Shown here: positions 22,002-33,544 of the stretch, in pieces
Numbering within the stretch: position 1 is the first letter of the stretch
Layout: each line of letters starts with the position of its first letter
Source: Blakeslea trispora
Taxonomy: Eukaryota; Mucoromycota; Mucoromycetes; Mucorales; Choanephoraceae
Assembly: GCA_025331445.1 (NCBI GenBank)
Contig: JAIWNE010000099.1
Coordinates: 1 to 64,000, forward strand
Direction of reading: 5' to 3'
Length of the DNA: 64,000 bases
Notes under the pieces: model-generated
Database searches by the model: none
Told to the model about the DNA's origin: nothing
The model's input: only the letters and a program-made list of their open reading frames with translations
Translations under genes and position numbers: made by a program

Positions 22002-22883
22002 TGTAATTATGCTTCAAGAGTAAGAGGAGGTCCTACATGAATAGGTCTGCATACTTGTTTTGTGATTCCGCCCACTTGCTCTCTTTTTTTTTTCCTGTCT
22101 TTTGGAGGGAAATTTGAAATAGAGGAGATGGGAGGAGTTTAAACGGACTTTATAGTCATCGGATTTTGATAGCTTTATCCGACTCGGATAACATGGTTTT
22201 TTTTTTGTGGAGGAAGTTTGCTCAATAAAATAAACAAAGAATGAACTCAAACCAACCACAGCTGTTTAGGCTTGAAGAGCATGATAAACATACTAGTTTT
22301 GAGATCTACTCTTGCTATTGCATTTGCCTATGAGCTATGATACCCGATAATTTTTATTGCTACTGAGCCGAATGGGCTTTCATACTATTTGCTTTGTTGA
22401 AATGTTTGCATTGTTTTTATAAAATATCAGAGATATCAATTATTCGTGTGAGAACATAGAACCTATATGTTCGTTCTCTTTTTTTCGATCTACTACTACA
22501 GCAGCTGATTGACATTGTCTGCAACGTGACAAAATAATACAAGTAGACACTCGCATTTCGGTTTGTATAAGGGTTATATTTCGTAAACCCAATAAACTAT
22601 ATAGTTTATTTTTTAAGAAGAGTATTCTTTTTCTTTTTTAATACTAATACTTGCCCAAGTGAGATTATAAGAGGTGCAATTGTTATTTGATGAAGCCTCG
22701 ATATAAGTGTATATCAATGAAGTTTATATATGCAGTAATCGCAACACAGTGGTAGGCTGTACTTGAATTCTTCACTTTCCCCCCTCCCTCTGGCTTTCAT
22801 TGTCCGATGCGCGCACAATTCTCGTTTAACAAGAATGAAGCTAGGGAAACTGTTAAAACCTTCTCTTTGAACGAACTTGTAAA
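22002..22883. promoter_or_regulatory. Shared divergent promoter of uL29 and eL43
   Basis: 880 nt separate the two start codons with no ORF between. It contains ATAAGGGTTA at 22567-22576, a telomere-repeat-like (AGGGTTA) box. About 12 nt later comes AAACCC (22585-22590), forming an imperfect inverted repeat. Telobox elements bound by Tbf1 or Rap1 drive ribosomal protein genes in several fungi; the role here is inferred. Confidence 0.5.
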
Positions 22884-23293
22884 ATGGTAATAGAGAACAA
22901 CCATCCATCAATCTACCTATCCATTCATCTGTTCAACGACTGATCACCATTACATCAAATGATAGGTTAAGCGCACTAAGAAGGTCGGAATCACCGGTAA
23001 ATATGGTACCCGTTATGGTGCCTCTCTCAGAAAGACTGTCAAGAAGATGGAAATCACCCAACACTCCAAATATACTTGTACTTTCTGTGGTAAGGACGCT
23101 GTCAAGCGTACCGCCGTCGGTATCTGGAAGTGTAAGGGTTGTAAGAAGACCTTGGCTGGTGGTGCTTACACCGTCTCGTAAGTGTTGTATTTACGAAACC
23201 AAGACCATCACTAACATGTTTTACATTAGCACTACCGCTGCTGCTACTGTTCGCTCCACTGTTCGTCGTCTTCGTGAACTTGCTGAAATCTAA
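22884..23293 (+). CDS. RPL43: 60S ribosomal protein eL43 (L37a)
   Basis: Three exons: 22884-22886 (ATG only), 22966-23177, 23230-23293; 92 aa, the normal family length. The sequence begins [18 protein letters not shown] and carries the C2C2 zinc ribbon CTFC...CKGC that defines eL43, with GGAYTVSTTAA near the end. It is a large-subunit protein near the E site. A poly(A) signal AATAAA follows at about 23320. As with its divergent neighbour uL29, the first coding exon is a bare ATG. Confidence 0.97.
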
Positions 23294-23507
23294 GCAAGTT
23301 TATTGTTTCACTTTGCAATAAACAGACAGCACAACAAACAAATGACGCATAAAAATATTTCGACCATTTGAAAGTGACATCTTGCTGTGTATCGAATGGC
23401 ACAGAAATCGTTGAGAGAGAGTGTGTGCGTGGGTGTGTGATAGTGAAAAGGGGAGTTAACAGACATAAAAAGAGTATTAGTGATAGGTGCCATTCAACTT
23501 TTTATTG

Positions 23508-24701
23508 TTATTGTTCTTCATCGCTAAATGTATTGAAAAGTGAGGCAAACACAATATCGTCACTTTGCTTTTCATCAGTACCTGTTGTTGTTGTTACTGT
23601 TGTTAAAGGTGTTTCTGACTCTTTGTCGAGAGGCCTGAGAGCTACTTCTTCTGCTAAGCTTTTCTCTGTCATCGGATGACCTGCTCTAGCACTCATGTCA
23701 ATTGAGGCTTGCAAAAAGAATGAGGATGTCTTGGGTGTAATCAACAACTTGCTCATCTCTGTGTAGCCATGATTAGCCGCATATAAAAGAGGTAGATTGG
23801 TTGTATTGTCTGGTGAATCTGGCATGTAACACGGATCTGCCTTTGCTTCTAATAAGCACTCTACAATATCGATCTTTCGTTGCTGCACCGCTAGATACAA
23901 TGGTGTTTCTTCCAAGAGATTGACCACATTGGGATTACAATTGCACTCTATCAGTTTCTTGACTATCTCTATTCTGTTCCAGGTCACTGCCTGATGCAGT
24001 ACAGTTGCAAAACGCGTCCTACCGTTTACATCAGCACCGTTGTCGATGAGAGCAATGGCTGTTTCTATATAACCCAAACTAATGGCAATAGCCAATGGCG
24101 ATAGTCCCCGGTAGTTGTGTTCATCAACCAATACACCTTTTTTTATGAAGAGAGGAATGCATTTAGCGAAGTTGTTGGTAACAGCTAGATGTAACAGGTT
24201 GTTTCCTTGTTCGTCAATCACGGATAAATCTACTCCTCTTTCGTTTGCTAAAAGTAACTCAATACATGCTAAAGAACCAGAAAATATAGCATTTGTTAGT
24301 GGTGTGTGTCCAAGCGAATCCTTCATGTTCAGTTCAGAGCCATTTTCGACTAACAATTCAACACCATCATACAGTCCCTTAGAACAAGCTGCATGTAACG
24401 CTATTTCGTGATGAGGCCCATTCAGCTTATTGACATCCATATTGGGTTGTAAAAGAAGTATTCTAAGGGCCTCTAGGTTCTTGTTATAGGCTGCAAGGTA
24501 CAGAAGGCTATATCCTTCTTTGTTGGTTACATGAACATCACTATCTTTAGATCTGATGTATTTATAGAGAGCCTTGATGTCAAGATTGTCAAGGGTAATG
24601 TATTCAAAGACATCACCATCTCGGTCTTCTGTAGACTTGCTTCTTTTACTTGATTGGCTCTGAGCCAAGTCATCTGCAGCTCGTTTGTTACCAAGATCCA
24701 T
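23508..24701 (-). CDS. Ankyrin-repeat protein
   Basis: Single exon of 397 aa. The ATG at 24701 is chosen; upstream in-frame codons to 24836 have no ATG and no recognisable sequence. A short basic segment (SKRSKS, about 15-25) could be a nuclear signal. From about residue 50 to 320 there are about eight ankyrin repeats (patterns such as GYSLLYLAAYNKN, HEIALHAACSKG, LGHTPLTNAIFSG, NLLHLAVTNN, TVLHQAVTW, TPLYLAVQQR). The C-terminal ~70 residues are Thr/Ser-rich and acidic. No catalytic domain accompanies the repeats, so it is presumably a binding protein. Its partner is unknown. It is convergent with eL43. Confidence 0.85.
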   Translation of the reverse strand: MDLGNKRAADDLAQSQSSKRSKSTEDRDGDVFEYITLDNLDIKALYKYIRSKDSDVHVTNKEGYSLLYLAAYNKNLEALRILLLQPNMDVNKLNGPHHEIALHAACSKGLYDGVELLVENGSELNMKDSLGHTPLTNAIFSGSLACIELLLANERGVDLSVIDEQGNNLLHLAVTNNFAKCIPLFIKKGVLVDEHNYRGLSPLAIAISLGYIETAIALIDNGADVNGRTRFATVLHQAVTWNRIEIVKKLIECNCNPNVVNLLEETPLYLAVQQRKIDIVECLLEAKADPCYMPDSPDNTTNLPLLYAANHGYTEMSKLLITPKTSSFFLQASIDMSARAGHPMTEKSLAEEVALRPLDKESETPLTTVTTTTGTDEKQSDDIVFASLFNTFSDEEQ

Positions 24702-27200
24702 AGTTTGAGAGTGCAAGAAAAACTTGGGCCAACAAAGCGTAGTGTAACTTGATCCACTGAGTTTTAAAACTATGTGCGTTTCTTGACCAGGCTTACATCC
24801 GGATTCTTTTATGTGTGGCGAAATTAAATAGCTCAAGCAAATTCCATTAGGTGTACACTCATTTCATATTGTGTTGCAATTTACACTCTTAGCTAGCTTC
24901 CTTACATATTCAAAGCGAATTAGATGTGCAGAGTTACTTTGTGCAATACTAAACCTGAATGATTTGCGATGGTTAATACTGTTATTTTTGAAACAGACGT
25001 GTGCTCAACTCCTTATTCATGATTAGCTTAAGGCCAAAAAACAAAAGACAAGAAGGTAGTTTTCTTCAAGAATTAGCTGTGCAACAAAAGATAGGCGGCT
25101 GCTAAATGTTTCAGCTTTTAGGTAGATAGACATTACAAGACTCACCAAGAGATGGTTTGTCTTTTTTTTTCATTTTCATTAAAGGTAAAGATAATAACTA
25201 TAGACATATAGTCTCCTGTCGGCACGACAACCCACTAATCAAATGAATGACAGAAGAGAAGCCGTTTCCGCCCAAAGGGCGAGGAAGACGAGTTTTCTTG
25301 GATGCGTAGAAATCATAGATTTCTGGCAATGAAACACTGGGGCCAAATAAATGACAAAGCATTCCATCGTGGCTGCATACTTGCTTTTGATTAAAGAAAA
25401 AACAAAAAGAATTGCTATCTTTCTTGCATTTTTATACTTTTTTTTTTCTCTTCGAAAATTTTTGGGTTGAGGTGGCAGTCACTAAAATGGTCACGAACAA
25501 GGCTGATTAGAACATGCCAAAACTAACGGAAAATGTTACTTGGGTTAATAGTGCCCATAACAAGCCGGAAACTGCTTATTTGTGATAAAGTACTAGCAGG
25601 ATATTTTTGTAATTTCAGGAGTAAATCCAACTTGATCTATCAGTGAGAAGCATATGAAAATACTAAAGTTTCAGAGTATTTCTTCCCATTGCCTTTTCCC
25701 TCTAAAGTCACAAATAATCAGCGGTTTTGAGTGAAACTATATTGTCATCTATAAAAGCAAACTAGAAAGGAGTAAAACCCGTAGAAGCCAAGGGGATGAC
25801 TTAACAAAGTTATGGTACTTGAATTCTTATAAGAAGTCAAACAATCAGCTTTACTTTCGAAACTTCTTTTATTGCAAGCAAAAGCAGCTCGTTTAAGCTT
25901 GGAACTACAATTGTCAAAAAGTTAAAAACAGTAGCCTTACAAAAATAGAAAAATGGCATCCTAAGAGAAATGTTGGCTTTTGTCTCAAGACACAGTTTGT
26001 CTATCAGAAACATGTCTTAATGTGATAAATGCTAATCAGACATTTGAGAAAAAGAATGCAAAAGTATCTTACAATCTAAAAACTTGATGGAGCAAACTGT
26101 TCTACTTGGCTGCGACATGTTTTTCTTTTTTGATCGATAGCTATAAAATACAATAGAGACAAGGCTCCAAATTTATCTTGTTGTTTTGGCATCATTAAAT
26201 CAAGTAACCCATTGAGTTTATACATAGAAAAACCCTTTGAGGAAACATTTTTATTTGTTTCTATTTTCTATAGAAAGATCTCTGGTTGAATATCAGCTTG
26301 CTGTTTAAATAACTTAATGCCAAATAGGCCGAATCAAGCCATTTACTGACATTTTCTTTTTCGGGTTTGAATTAGTTAAGCTAAGGATCAAGTGTGCTTT
26401 AAAATGCTGAGGGTCTAGACATTATCCTCTTTTTCTAAAATTGAGCTCCTTTTTCTTGATTTATGTATATGTATCTAACTTTTAACTAAACTCTATGATA
26501 GGAATAGTAGTTCGAGAAGATTTATATTGAAGTTTGATATAACAAGATAAATAACGCTAGCTCAAACACTGGTAAATTTTACCTTGAGGTAAGCTCCCCT
26601 GAGATCTTCCTCCACAGAGCTTTTTTGCTGCAACATAATTGCATAACACTCAAACATAATTGGATATCGGCAGTCAAATATATGCCATGTTTCTTGTGTA
26701 AGATCTAATGTTGCTTTACTGGTTGAAATACATTAATGCAAACAATCAATTGACTTTATAGATGCATAGATGCTTGTCCTTATTCAGTTGTAACTACGTT
26801 TATAGAATATATGAAGGGAAAGCTGCTCGTCTCTATCAATTGCCGCTTATCTGATGTGATATTCTTGAAGTTGTAAATCGATATGCATTTATAGATAGCT
26901 TTGCCATTTGCTCTTCAAATGAACCATCGGTCATTTGAGCGTGTCTTTCACATTGCAGTCCATTCGGTATAATGCTTTATAATTCGATGCATTGTGCTCT
27001 TCTGTTCAAAAAAAGCTTATGAATAATTTGCTTTTATGAGCTATGATACATGTCCCCAACTTTAGTGTTTTTACTCAGATTCATTCTCACCTTATTTTGG
27101 ATTACAAAGCCCATATTAGGGAATTAGATGGCCGCTATTGACACATAAAGGTCCTTGTTTCTTATTTTTGTTTCTTTTTTTTTCAACTTGTTTCGCTCTC
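24702..27200. other. Gene desert, about 2.5 kb
   Basis: No frame with coding character, tRNA or strong repeat was seen on either strand. The sequence is uniformly AT-rich with short homopolymers. It would include the promoters of the ankyrin gene (left) and oxidoreductase (right). A non-coding transcript cannot be excluded. Confidence 0.55.
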
Positions 27201-28602
27201 ATGTCCAAGTAAATGCCATAGCTTCTTAGATTAACAGAAAGAAAGTGTGTACTTATTCTTATCCCTATTTTTTTTTGCTCGAAAAAGGCCTACTACTTTC
27301 CGTAAACTTCAAGCCTTCGAGGTTGGTAACAATTTTTCAAAGGTTACCAAGCTTGTTACTGTAAACTTGAATGATATGATCAGTAACGTTAGACCCAACA
27401 GCGTCATTGTCAAGAACCACTATGTTGGTATCAACGCTTCTGACATCAACTTCACAAATGGCAAATATATCCCTGGTATCAAGCCGTAAGTTTGCTAAAA
27501 AAAGAAGCAGTTCAATGTCTGCCTAAACTATTCATCATGCCTGTATACTAAAAAGGAAAATCATTTTTTTTTTTGGCATTTGAAGTCCATTTGATGTTGG
27601 TTTTGAAGCTCTTGGTGAAATTGTTGCTGTAGGCTCTAAGGTTTCTAAAGACAAAATCGGTACATTTGTAATCTATACCCAATATGGTGCCTTTGCTGAG
27701 TACTTGGAAATTTCTCAAAGAGCCATTACACCTATTCCTGTAAATTTAAACTTTCTTTTTTCTCAAAGAAAAAAAAGACTAACATACTCAATTTAATTTG
27801 TTAAATAAGAATGCTCAACCCGAACTTCTTGGTCTCTTAACCTCAGGTTTGACCGCATCTATTGCTTTGGAAGAAACAGGCCGTATGACAAAAGGCGAAA
27901 CTGTTCTTGTTACTGCAGGTACAGACACATACAGCTCTACAGCCAAGCATAACATCTAATCTTTTTCTCTCTCAACGACAGCTGCTGGCGGTGCTGGCCA
28001 AATTGCTGTTCAATTGGCTAAATTAGCAGGTAACCATGTTATTGGGACTTGCTCAAGTGATGACAAGGTCGCTATGCTTAAGGTAATTAGACACAAACCT
28101 GTAAAGTAATCGTCTAGAAATTAACTTGATATATCAGGAAATGGGTTGTGACCGAGTTATCAACTACAAGAAGGAAAATTTCAAGGCTGTCATGAAGAAG
28201 GAATATCCCCGCGGTGTTGATATTATCTTTGAGAGCGTTGGCGGTGAATTTTTCGACATCTGTCTCAAGAGTCTTGCTGTTCGTGGCCGTTTGATTGTTA
28301 TCGGTACTGTCTCCACCTATGCTGCTGCTGATGGTATGGCCGGTGACAACGTAAACACTATCAAGCTCCTCGGTACCTCCCGCACTGTAGCTGGTTTCTT
28401 TATGCCTGATTACAAAGAATTTCATGCTGCTCATATGGCCAAAATGATCAAGTTAGTTCAAGAAGGCAAGCTCAAGGTCCTTGTTGACAATGGTGGTCTA
28501 AGTGGTATTGACCAAGTTGCCAATGGTGTTGCCTATCTTCACTCAGGCAAGAACAAGGGCAAGGTTGTTATTTCTTTATTACAAAAGAACTCTAAGCTTT
28601 AA
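27201..28602 (+). CDS. Zinc-independent MDR oxidoreductase (PTGR3/quinone oxidoreductase-like)
   Basis: Six exons keep phase: 27201-27208 (8 nt), 27288-27485, 27586-27739, 27810-27918, 27982-28082, 28138-28602; 344 aa. The GroES-like half has GINASDINF in place of zinc-binding residues. The Rossmann half has [18 protein letters not shown], the NADPH-binding AxxGxxGxxxxQ loop. The later [10 protein letters not shown] and [12 protein letters not shown] are typical of ZADH2/PTGR3 and zeta-crystallin relatives, which reduce the alkene bond of enones or quinones. The very short first exon (ATG TCC AA) is supported by the donor GTAAAT and phase. The exact substrate is unknown. The OPRT gene follows 205 bp downstream on the same strand. 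Confidence 0.88.
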
Positions 28603-28807
28603 AATAAAATAAAGAAATCAAGAAACATTGCATCAATAATGTAAAAATAGATAAGCTCCGTTTTTTGATGTGACTACACATCTCAAATGAGTAATCTACA
28701 TGTAATATAGTTTGACATTTGGGTTTCGCTTGATTTCTCTCTTTCTTTCTCTTCTTCCTTACCCTTCCTAATAACAACATTTTTTCTTTCCTTCCTCTTT
28801 TTAAGCC

Positions 28808-29461
28808 ATGAAATCCTATCAGCGTGAATTTATCGAATTTGCTCTCAAGAATGAAGTCTTGAAGTTTGGTTCTTTTGAACTCAAGTCTGGCCGTGTCTCA
28901 CCCTATTTCTTTAATGCTGGCCTATTCAATAGTGGTAAGACACTCGGTGCTATTGGCAGTTTCTATGCCGCCGCATTGGAAGATGCCGGTTTTGAATATG
29001 ACGTTCTTTTTGGCCCTGCTTATAAAGGTGTCCCTCTCGTTTGCGCAACTGCTCTTTCTCTTGCCAATGATTATAACAAAGATGCACCTTACTCATTCAA
29101 CCGCAAGGAAAAGAAGGATCATGGTGAGGGAGGAAGCATTGTTGGTACCCCTTTGAAGGGTAAGATTGTAGTCGTCGACGACGTAATTACTGCTGGTACT
29201 GCTATCAATGAATCTATTGAAATAATCAAACAAAACAAGGCCAAGCTGGCTGGTGTCCTTGTTGCTGTTGACCGTGCCGAGGTTGCCCCTGATGGCTCTG
29301 GTAAGAGTGCTATTCAAGCTGTTGAAGAAAGAAACCATGTTGAGGTTCGTGCTATCATCACCATGGATCATATTATGGAATATATGGAAGAAAAGGGTAC
29401 TTACGAAGACCAGCTGAAGCTTATGAAAGAATACAAGGCTCAATATGGCATTAAGCAATAA
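28808..29461 (+). CDS. URA5: Orotate phosphoribosyltransferase
   Basis: Single exon of 217 aa, the usual fungal length. It converts orotate and PRPP to orotidine 5'-phosphate in de novo pyrimidine synthesis. Visible hallmarks are FELKSGRVSPYFFNAG (orotate-binding N-terminus), FGPAYKGVPL (phosphate loop), RKEKKDHGEGG (the catalytic flexible loop with Lys and His), and VVVDDVITAGTA (121-132), the PRPP-binding motif. The leader before the ATG is a CT-rich tract typical of strongly expressed genes. The gene product is the target of 5-fluoroorotate selection in fungi. Confidence 0.97.
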   Translation: MKSYQREFIEFALKNEVLKFGSFELKSGRVSPYFFNAGLFNSGKTLGAIGSFYAAALEDAGFEYDVLFGPAYKGVPLVCATALSLANDYNKDAPYSFNRKEKKDHGEGGSIVGTPLKGKIVVVDDVITAGTAINESIEIIKQNKAKLAGVLVAVDRAEVAPDGSGKSAIQAVEERNHVEVRAIITMDHIMEYMEEKGTYEDQLKLMKEYKAQYGIKQ

Positions 29462-29713
29462 GGTCTCACGATTTGCTGTCTCTGGTTCAGAAGAAATTGC
29501 TGTAATGGAGTAGGTTTTTAACACCTAATAAAAAAAAGGAAGAAGAGAAATAAACATTTTGTACATAATTTATTCTACAATGTGGAGGGGAGAATCTAGA
29601 TAAACAAAAGAAGCTTTGCTGGGAATGCTTTTAAACTCCTCAATTTATGCTTTATTCAAGCCACGAATCGAATCTTTTTTTTTCTCTTTCTTTTAACTTT
29701 TTTTTTGTTAATT

Positions 29714-30843
29714 ATGACCACCGAGCAAAGTACAGATACAAGCAAAGAATTACTTTTTAACGAGCACGAAAAGGTGCTGTGCTATCATGGTCCTCTTATC
29801 TATGAAGCCAAAGTAAGCAAAAGCAAAACAAGTCAAGTATCAGCTTTTTACCCTAACAAGAAAAAACTTTTCTGTCATGTTAGATTTTAGAAAGAAATTG
29901 GATGGAAGACGATCCAGAACTGACAGGACCCTATTACTTTGTACACTACAAGGGTTGGAAACGAAGGTACGATAAGGCACTAATTGACCTGACTTTACGC
30001 TAACTATATAAAAGCTGGGACGAGTGGGTACCTGAAACAAGACTGTTGCGTTGGTCTGACGAAAATTTACAAATGCAATCGCGGTTAAAGGCACTTTATC
30101 GTGTCAAGCAGACAGGGAAGGAGGCAACACGTAGTGAGATAACAGATCCTGGTACCTTAGGCAAACGACGCCGTGATGCTAAGCAAGAGAAAGAAGAGGA
30201 TTATCTGAGACGCCCAGAAATACGCCTTGACATTCCCGACACATTAAAGGGCCAACTGGTTGATGACTGGGAGAATGTCACGAAAAATCAACAGCTCGTA
30301 GCATTACCCAGAACCATCACAATCAATGACGTATTGAATCGTTACAAACGCTTCAAAAAAGAAAAGAAGGGCAACAGAGAATTGTAAGAGACATACAGGC
30401 AAAGAAAAAGAAAAAAGTATATTGACTCGTTAAATCATAGAAATGAAGAATTACTTGAAGAAGTGCTACATGGACTTCGTATTTATTTCGATAAAGCATT
30501 AGGCAACATGCTTCTTTATCGATTTGAACGACATCAATATGCAGATATTTTAAGACAATACCCCGATAAAGAGCCTGTTGATATTTATGGTGCAGAACAC
30601 CTTTTACGATTGTTTGGTAAGTGAGAAAGAGAAGAAGAAAGTAGCCGATGACTGAATTGTTTCCTGTCAGTTCAAATGCCTAGTTTAATTGCTCATACCA
30701 CAATGGACTCTGATGCAACACATGTACTTATAGATTATTTAACTGATATTTTGAAATTCATGCAAAAGCAACAAAAACAATTATTTCAAGCAGAATACGA
30801 AAGTGCTGCGCCTAGTTATGTTGCTCTATCAAACAGCAATTAA
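29714..30843 (+). CDS. EAF3: MRG15/Eaf3 chromodomain protein
   Basis: Five exons keep phase: 29714-29812, 29884-29966, 30015-30383, 30441-30616, 30671-30843; 299 aa. The N-terminal chromo-barrel (about 17-80) has [24 protein letters not shown] and [12 protein letters not shown], with the aromatic residues that read H3K36 methylation. A basic linker leads to the MRG domain (about 120-290: [38 protein letters not shown]). In yeast and animals the protein joins NuA4 acetyltransferase and the Rpd3S deacetylase. It is convergent with the next gene, their stops being about 70 bp apart. Confidence 0.95.
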
Positions 30844-30913
30844 ACATACAAGACAGGCTATGACAATGTAAATAAATACAAGATATATTGCAGTTAAACC
30901 AGGATATTTTAGT

Positions 30914-33544
30914 TTATGATCTTGGAGGGAGAGGAGGGAAAGTGTCATTTCGATTTGCTGTATTGGTTTTAGAGGATATAGGTCGAGGTGAAGTAGGTAA
31001 GGGAGGTGGAGAAGAGGAAGAACTAGACTTGCTTTCTTGCTGCTCCTGCTTATGGAATTCTTTCTCTTCTTTGAAGACAGGAGGCTTAACAGCATCTTTA
31101 GCTGATTCCATTACAAGATCTTGAGGAACGGGAGAGGGTGTTGAATAACGTCGAGGAGGCAAAGGCGGCTTGTTGGCTCGATCTTCATTGGCCATACTAT
31201 CTGGATGTTGTGCAGTAGAAGCAGCACGGGATCGCACAGGCTTTTTTGGTGATGTGGTTGGGGATGCACTCTGTGGCTTTTGTGCGGATAAAGCTGGGAC
31301 TGACTGATCTGTTCTATCACTATCAGACAGAGTAAATGAAGCAGACGATTGGCTTCTCTCTTTAGCGCGCTTTTGCATATCTGCCAATCTTTGTGCATAC
31401 TTCCCTAACTTGAATTCGTCTTCATCTTTTGAGGATTCATCTTCGCTGTTGTCGTGTTGCATTTTCTTAGACAAGTATTGACCGACTGCACTGACGATTG
31501 CATTCTTTTTATTCAACAGTGTACTGCTATTGTTTGAAGAAGGTTGATCAGCATGCGATTGACGAGCAGTATCTTGGTGCTCTCGATCTGCAGACGGTAG
31601 AAGATGATTAATTTTGTTAAAAAACTTGCTTCCATTGTTACTTTGGTTGCTTCTTGATGAATTTATGCTTTCAGTGTCACTGTGATCTTCTTCTGGCTTT
31701 TTGATTCGCTTTCGGATATAGGGGCTAGAGGAAGACCATTTGCTTGTTGAACTACTTGTATCTGTCATTGAGCGCTGATCAATTGATCTTTCAGTGGGTG
31801 TATCAGGCTTGCTTGGTTCCTCGCCTGTTTCTTGCTTGTTTTCTGCCAAGCGCTCCTCTTCCTCTTTAAGGATAGGTTGCATGTCAGGTGCTGAGCGAGA
31901 TCCTTCAAGCTTCTGAGTGTGATGCAGGTTATTCTGATGATGACGATCTGGCACAAGTCCTGCGACAGATTCAGCACGACGATTTTTAAGTTTGAGTGTA
32001 TCTGATGCGGGTGTCTTTTCATGTAATTCAGGTGCCGTAGGCACTTCATTGGCTCGATCTAAAGTAACAGCTATCTTGTTCGATCCATTGGAAGCGGTTG
32101 ATGAAAATGAAGACGAAGATGTAGTAGACATTGCTGAATTTTTTCGTTCTGACTTTTTCTTTGACGAAGTGTTCTTTCTCACTGGTACTTTAACATAGCT
32201 GCCAAAGATGCCACCTTGACCTTCCGACTGGAAGAATGGCGTATCATCCATATTAGGCAGCACAAACGTCTCAGCCATCACTTCCCTTATGCGTGACTCA
32301 ATGGCGTTAGTGACAATGTTGAGTTTGATCTGTTTGTCTGCCACAACAGGCGTTATGTTCCATTTCATTTCGGGCATCTCAAAGAAAGAAACCCAATAGC
32401 GGTTAGTAGGTGGCGACTTTATCTTAAACATCATTCTTCCAGCGAGCTTTTTGAGTTCGACAGCCAAAATAAGATGCATACGAATAGGCTTCATACGTGA
32501 CGAATAAGACCAATTGAAATCCGTTTCAATCTCAATGGTAAGCCCACCCGAGTAATCTACTTGTAATTCTGCCACCAGTTCACCTTCTGGAGTAAGTGAC
32601 AGCAGCTTTGGATTGGTAATACTGGGCAAAGATTGACCAACATCTACATTTCGGACATGGATTTCATCCAAAAAAATAGGCCGTTTTGTCTTGTTGATCT
32701 TTTGTCTAATCTTCATATCCACAAAATTCTTGAGTCTATCTGTCTTGTAAACACTCAGAAACAGTCGACCAAGAATAGCATTAAGCCATGCTGTTTCGCG
32801 CTGAGCTGGATTAGAATGGACTTGTTGAATCAATTTTTCCAAGGCAGGTGGATCGAAATGAGTGCTGTCCCTCCAGATAAAATCTTCCTCGTCATCTTCT
32901 TCAGTCGCGTTCGACACTTGGTATCTTTGTGCGTGAAGTAATCCGAAATACCAGTCCTCCTTGTCCGTATTTCGCGCACAAGTCAAATAGAGTATTTTGG
33001 CTGGATTACAAGTTATTTCTTCATCTGAATTTGGCATTTCTGAAGGCGCTTTTGATGTCAAATTGATGTCATCTTTTAGGCCATTTGGTATCATCCTAAT
33101 AACAGTTGATCGGTTAAACAGTTCACCTTCCGTTTTGGATTTTGGGTCTGGATACAAGGAAACTTGATAGTCCTTCAGAGACAAGGTCATTATTTTTTCT
33201 TGCTGCTTTTCAGATTCGCAACAATGCAAAGTATCACGCTCAAGTATGGCATAGACAACCCCTTTTTTGAGGTTTTGATTACCACCACTCATATAAGACA
33301 TGATATTAGAGTTGCTACTTGCTTCAGGCATTTTAGGGTGGTATTGATTAGCGATTCGAATCCAACCTTTTTTCAGGACAGCTTCATCATGTTCTTCTAT
33401 TGACAATGGTTCTATGGTTGACTTTGACACAGGCTGAAACGGTTGTATGCCTTTCTTGGCGAACAGTAAAGCAATAACAACAACGATTGGCACGAATGTA
33501 ATTCCTCCTAATATATAAATACAAAGAAATCCCAAAAGAGACAT
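30914..33544 (-). CDS. Nvj2/TEX2-type SMP-domain lipid-transfer protein
   Basis: Single exon of 876 aa from the ATG at 33544. A transmembrane helix lies at about 3-28 (LCIYILGGITFVPIVVVIAL). A PH-like region runs at about 55-215 and ends in EDWYFGLLHAQRYQ. The SMP domain (about 250-455) includes TAWLNAILGRLFLSVY and IELETDF-like strands, then MKWNITPVV. The TM-PH-SMP order is that of yeast Nvj2 and animal TEX2, which move ceramide or other lipids at ER-vacuole and ER-Golgi contacts. The C-terminal ~400 residues are Ser/Pro-rich and charged, with several PxxP stretches (PPLPPRR, PPPLPTSP) that could bind SH3 proteins. Much longer in this tail than the yeast homologue. Confidence 0.88.
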   Translation of the reverse strand: MSLLGFLCIYILGGITFVPIVVVIALLFAKKGIQPFQPVSKSTIEPLSIEEHDEAVLKKGWIRIANQYHPKMPEASSNSNIMSYMSGGNQNLKKGVVYAILERDTLHCCESEKQQEKIMTLSLKDYQVSLYPDPKSKTEGELFNRSTVIRMIPNGLKDDINLTSKAPSEMPNSDEEITCNPAKILYLTCARNTDKEDWYFGLLHAQRYQVSNATEEDDEEDFIWRDSTHFDPPALEKLIQQVHSNPAQRETAWLNAILGRLFLSVYKTDRLKNFVDMKIRQKINKTKRPIFLDEIHVRNVDVGQSLPSITNPKLLSLTPEGELVAELQVDYSGGLTIEIETDFNWSYSSRMKPIRMHLILAVELKKLAGRMMFKIKSPPTNRYWVSFFEMPEMKWNITPVVADKQIKLNIVTNAIESRIREVMAETFVLPNMDDTPFFQSEGQGGIFGSYVKVPVRKNTSSKKKSERKNSAMSTTSSSSFSSTASNGSNKIAVTLDRANEVPTAPELHEKTPASDTLKLKNRRAESVAGLVPDRHHQNNLHHTQKLEGSRSAPDMQPILKEEEERLAENKQETGEEPSKPDTPTERSIDQRSMTDTSSSTSKWSSSSPYIRKRIKKPEEDHSDTESINSSRSNQSNNGSKFFNKINHLLPSADREHQDTARQSHADQPSSNNSSTLLNKKNAIVSAVGQYLSKKMQHDNSEDESSKDEDEFKLGKYAQRLADMQKRAKERSQSSASFTLSDSDRTDQSVPALSAQKPQSASPTTSPKKPVRSRAASTAQHPDSMANEDRANKPPLPPRRYSTPSPVPQDLVMESAKDAVKPPVFKEEKEFHKQEQQESKSSSSSSPPPLPTSPRPISSKTNTANRNDTFPPLPPRS

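Noticed and set aside
33345..33370. GATTCGAATCC sequence resembling a tRNA B box
   Set aside because: It lies inside the SMP-protein coding exon and has no matching A box or cloverleaf.
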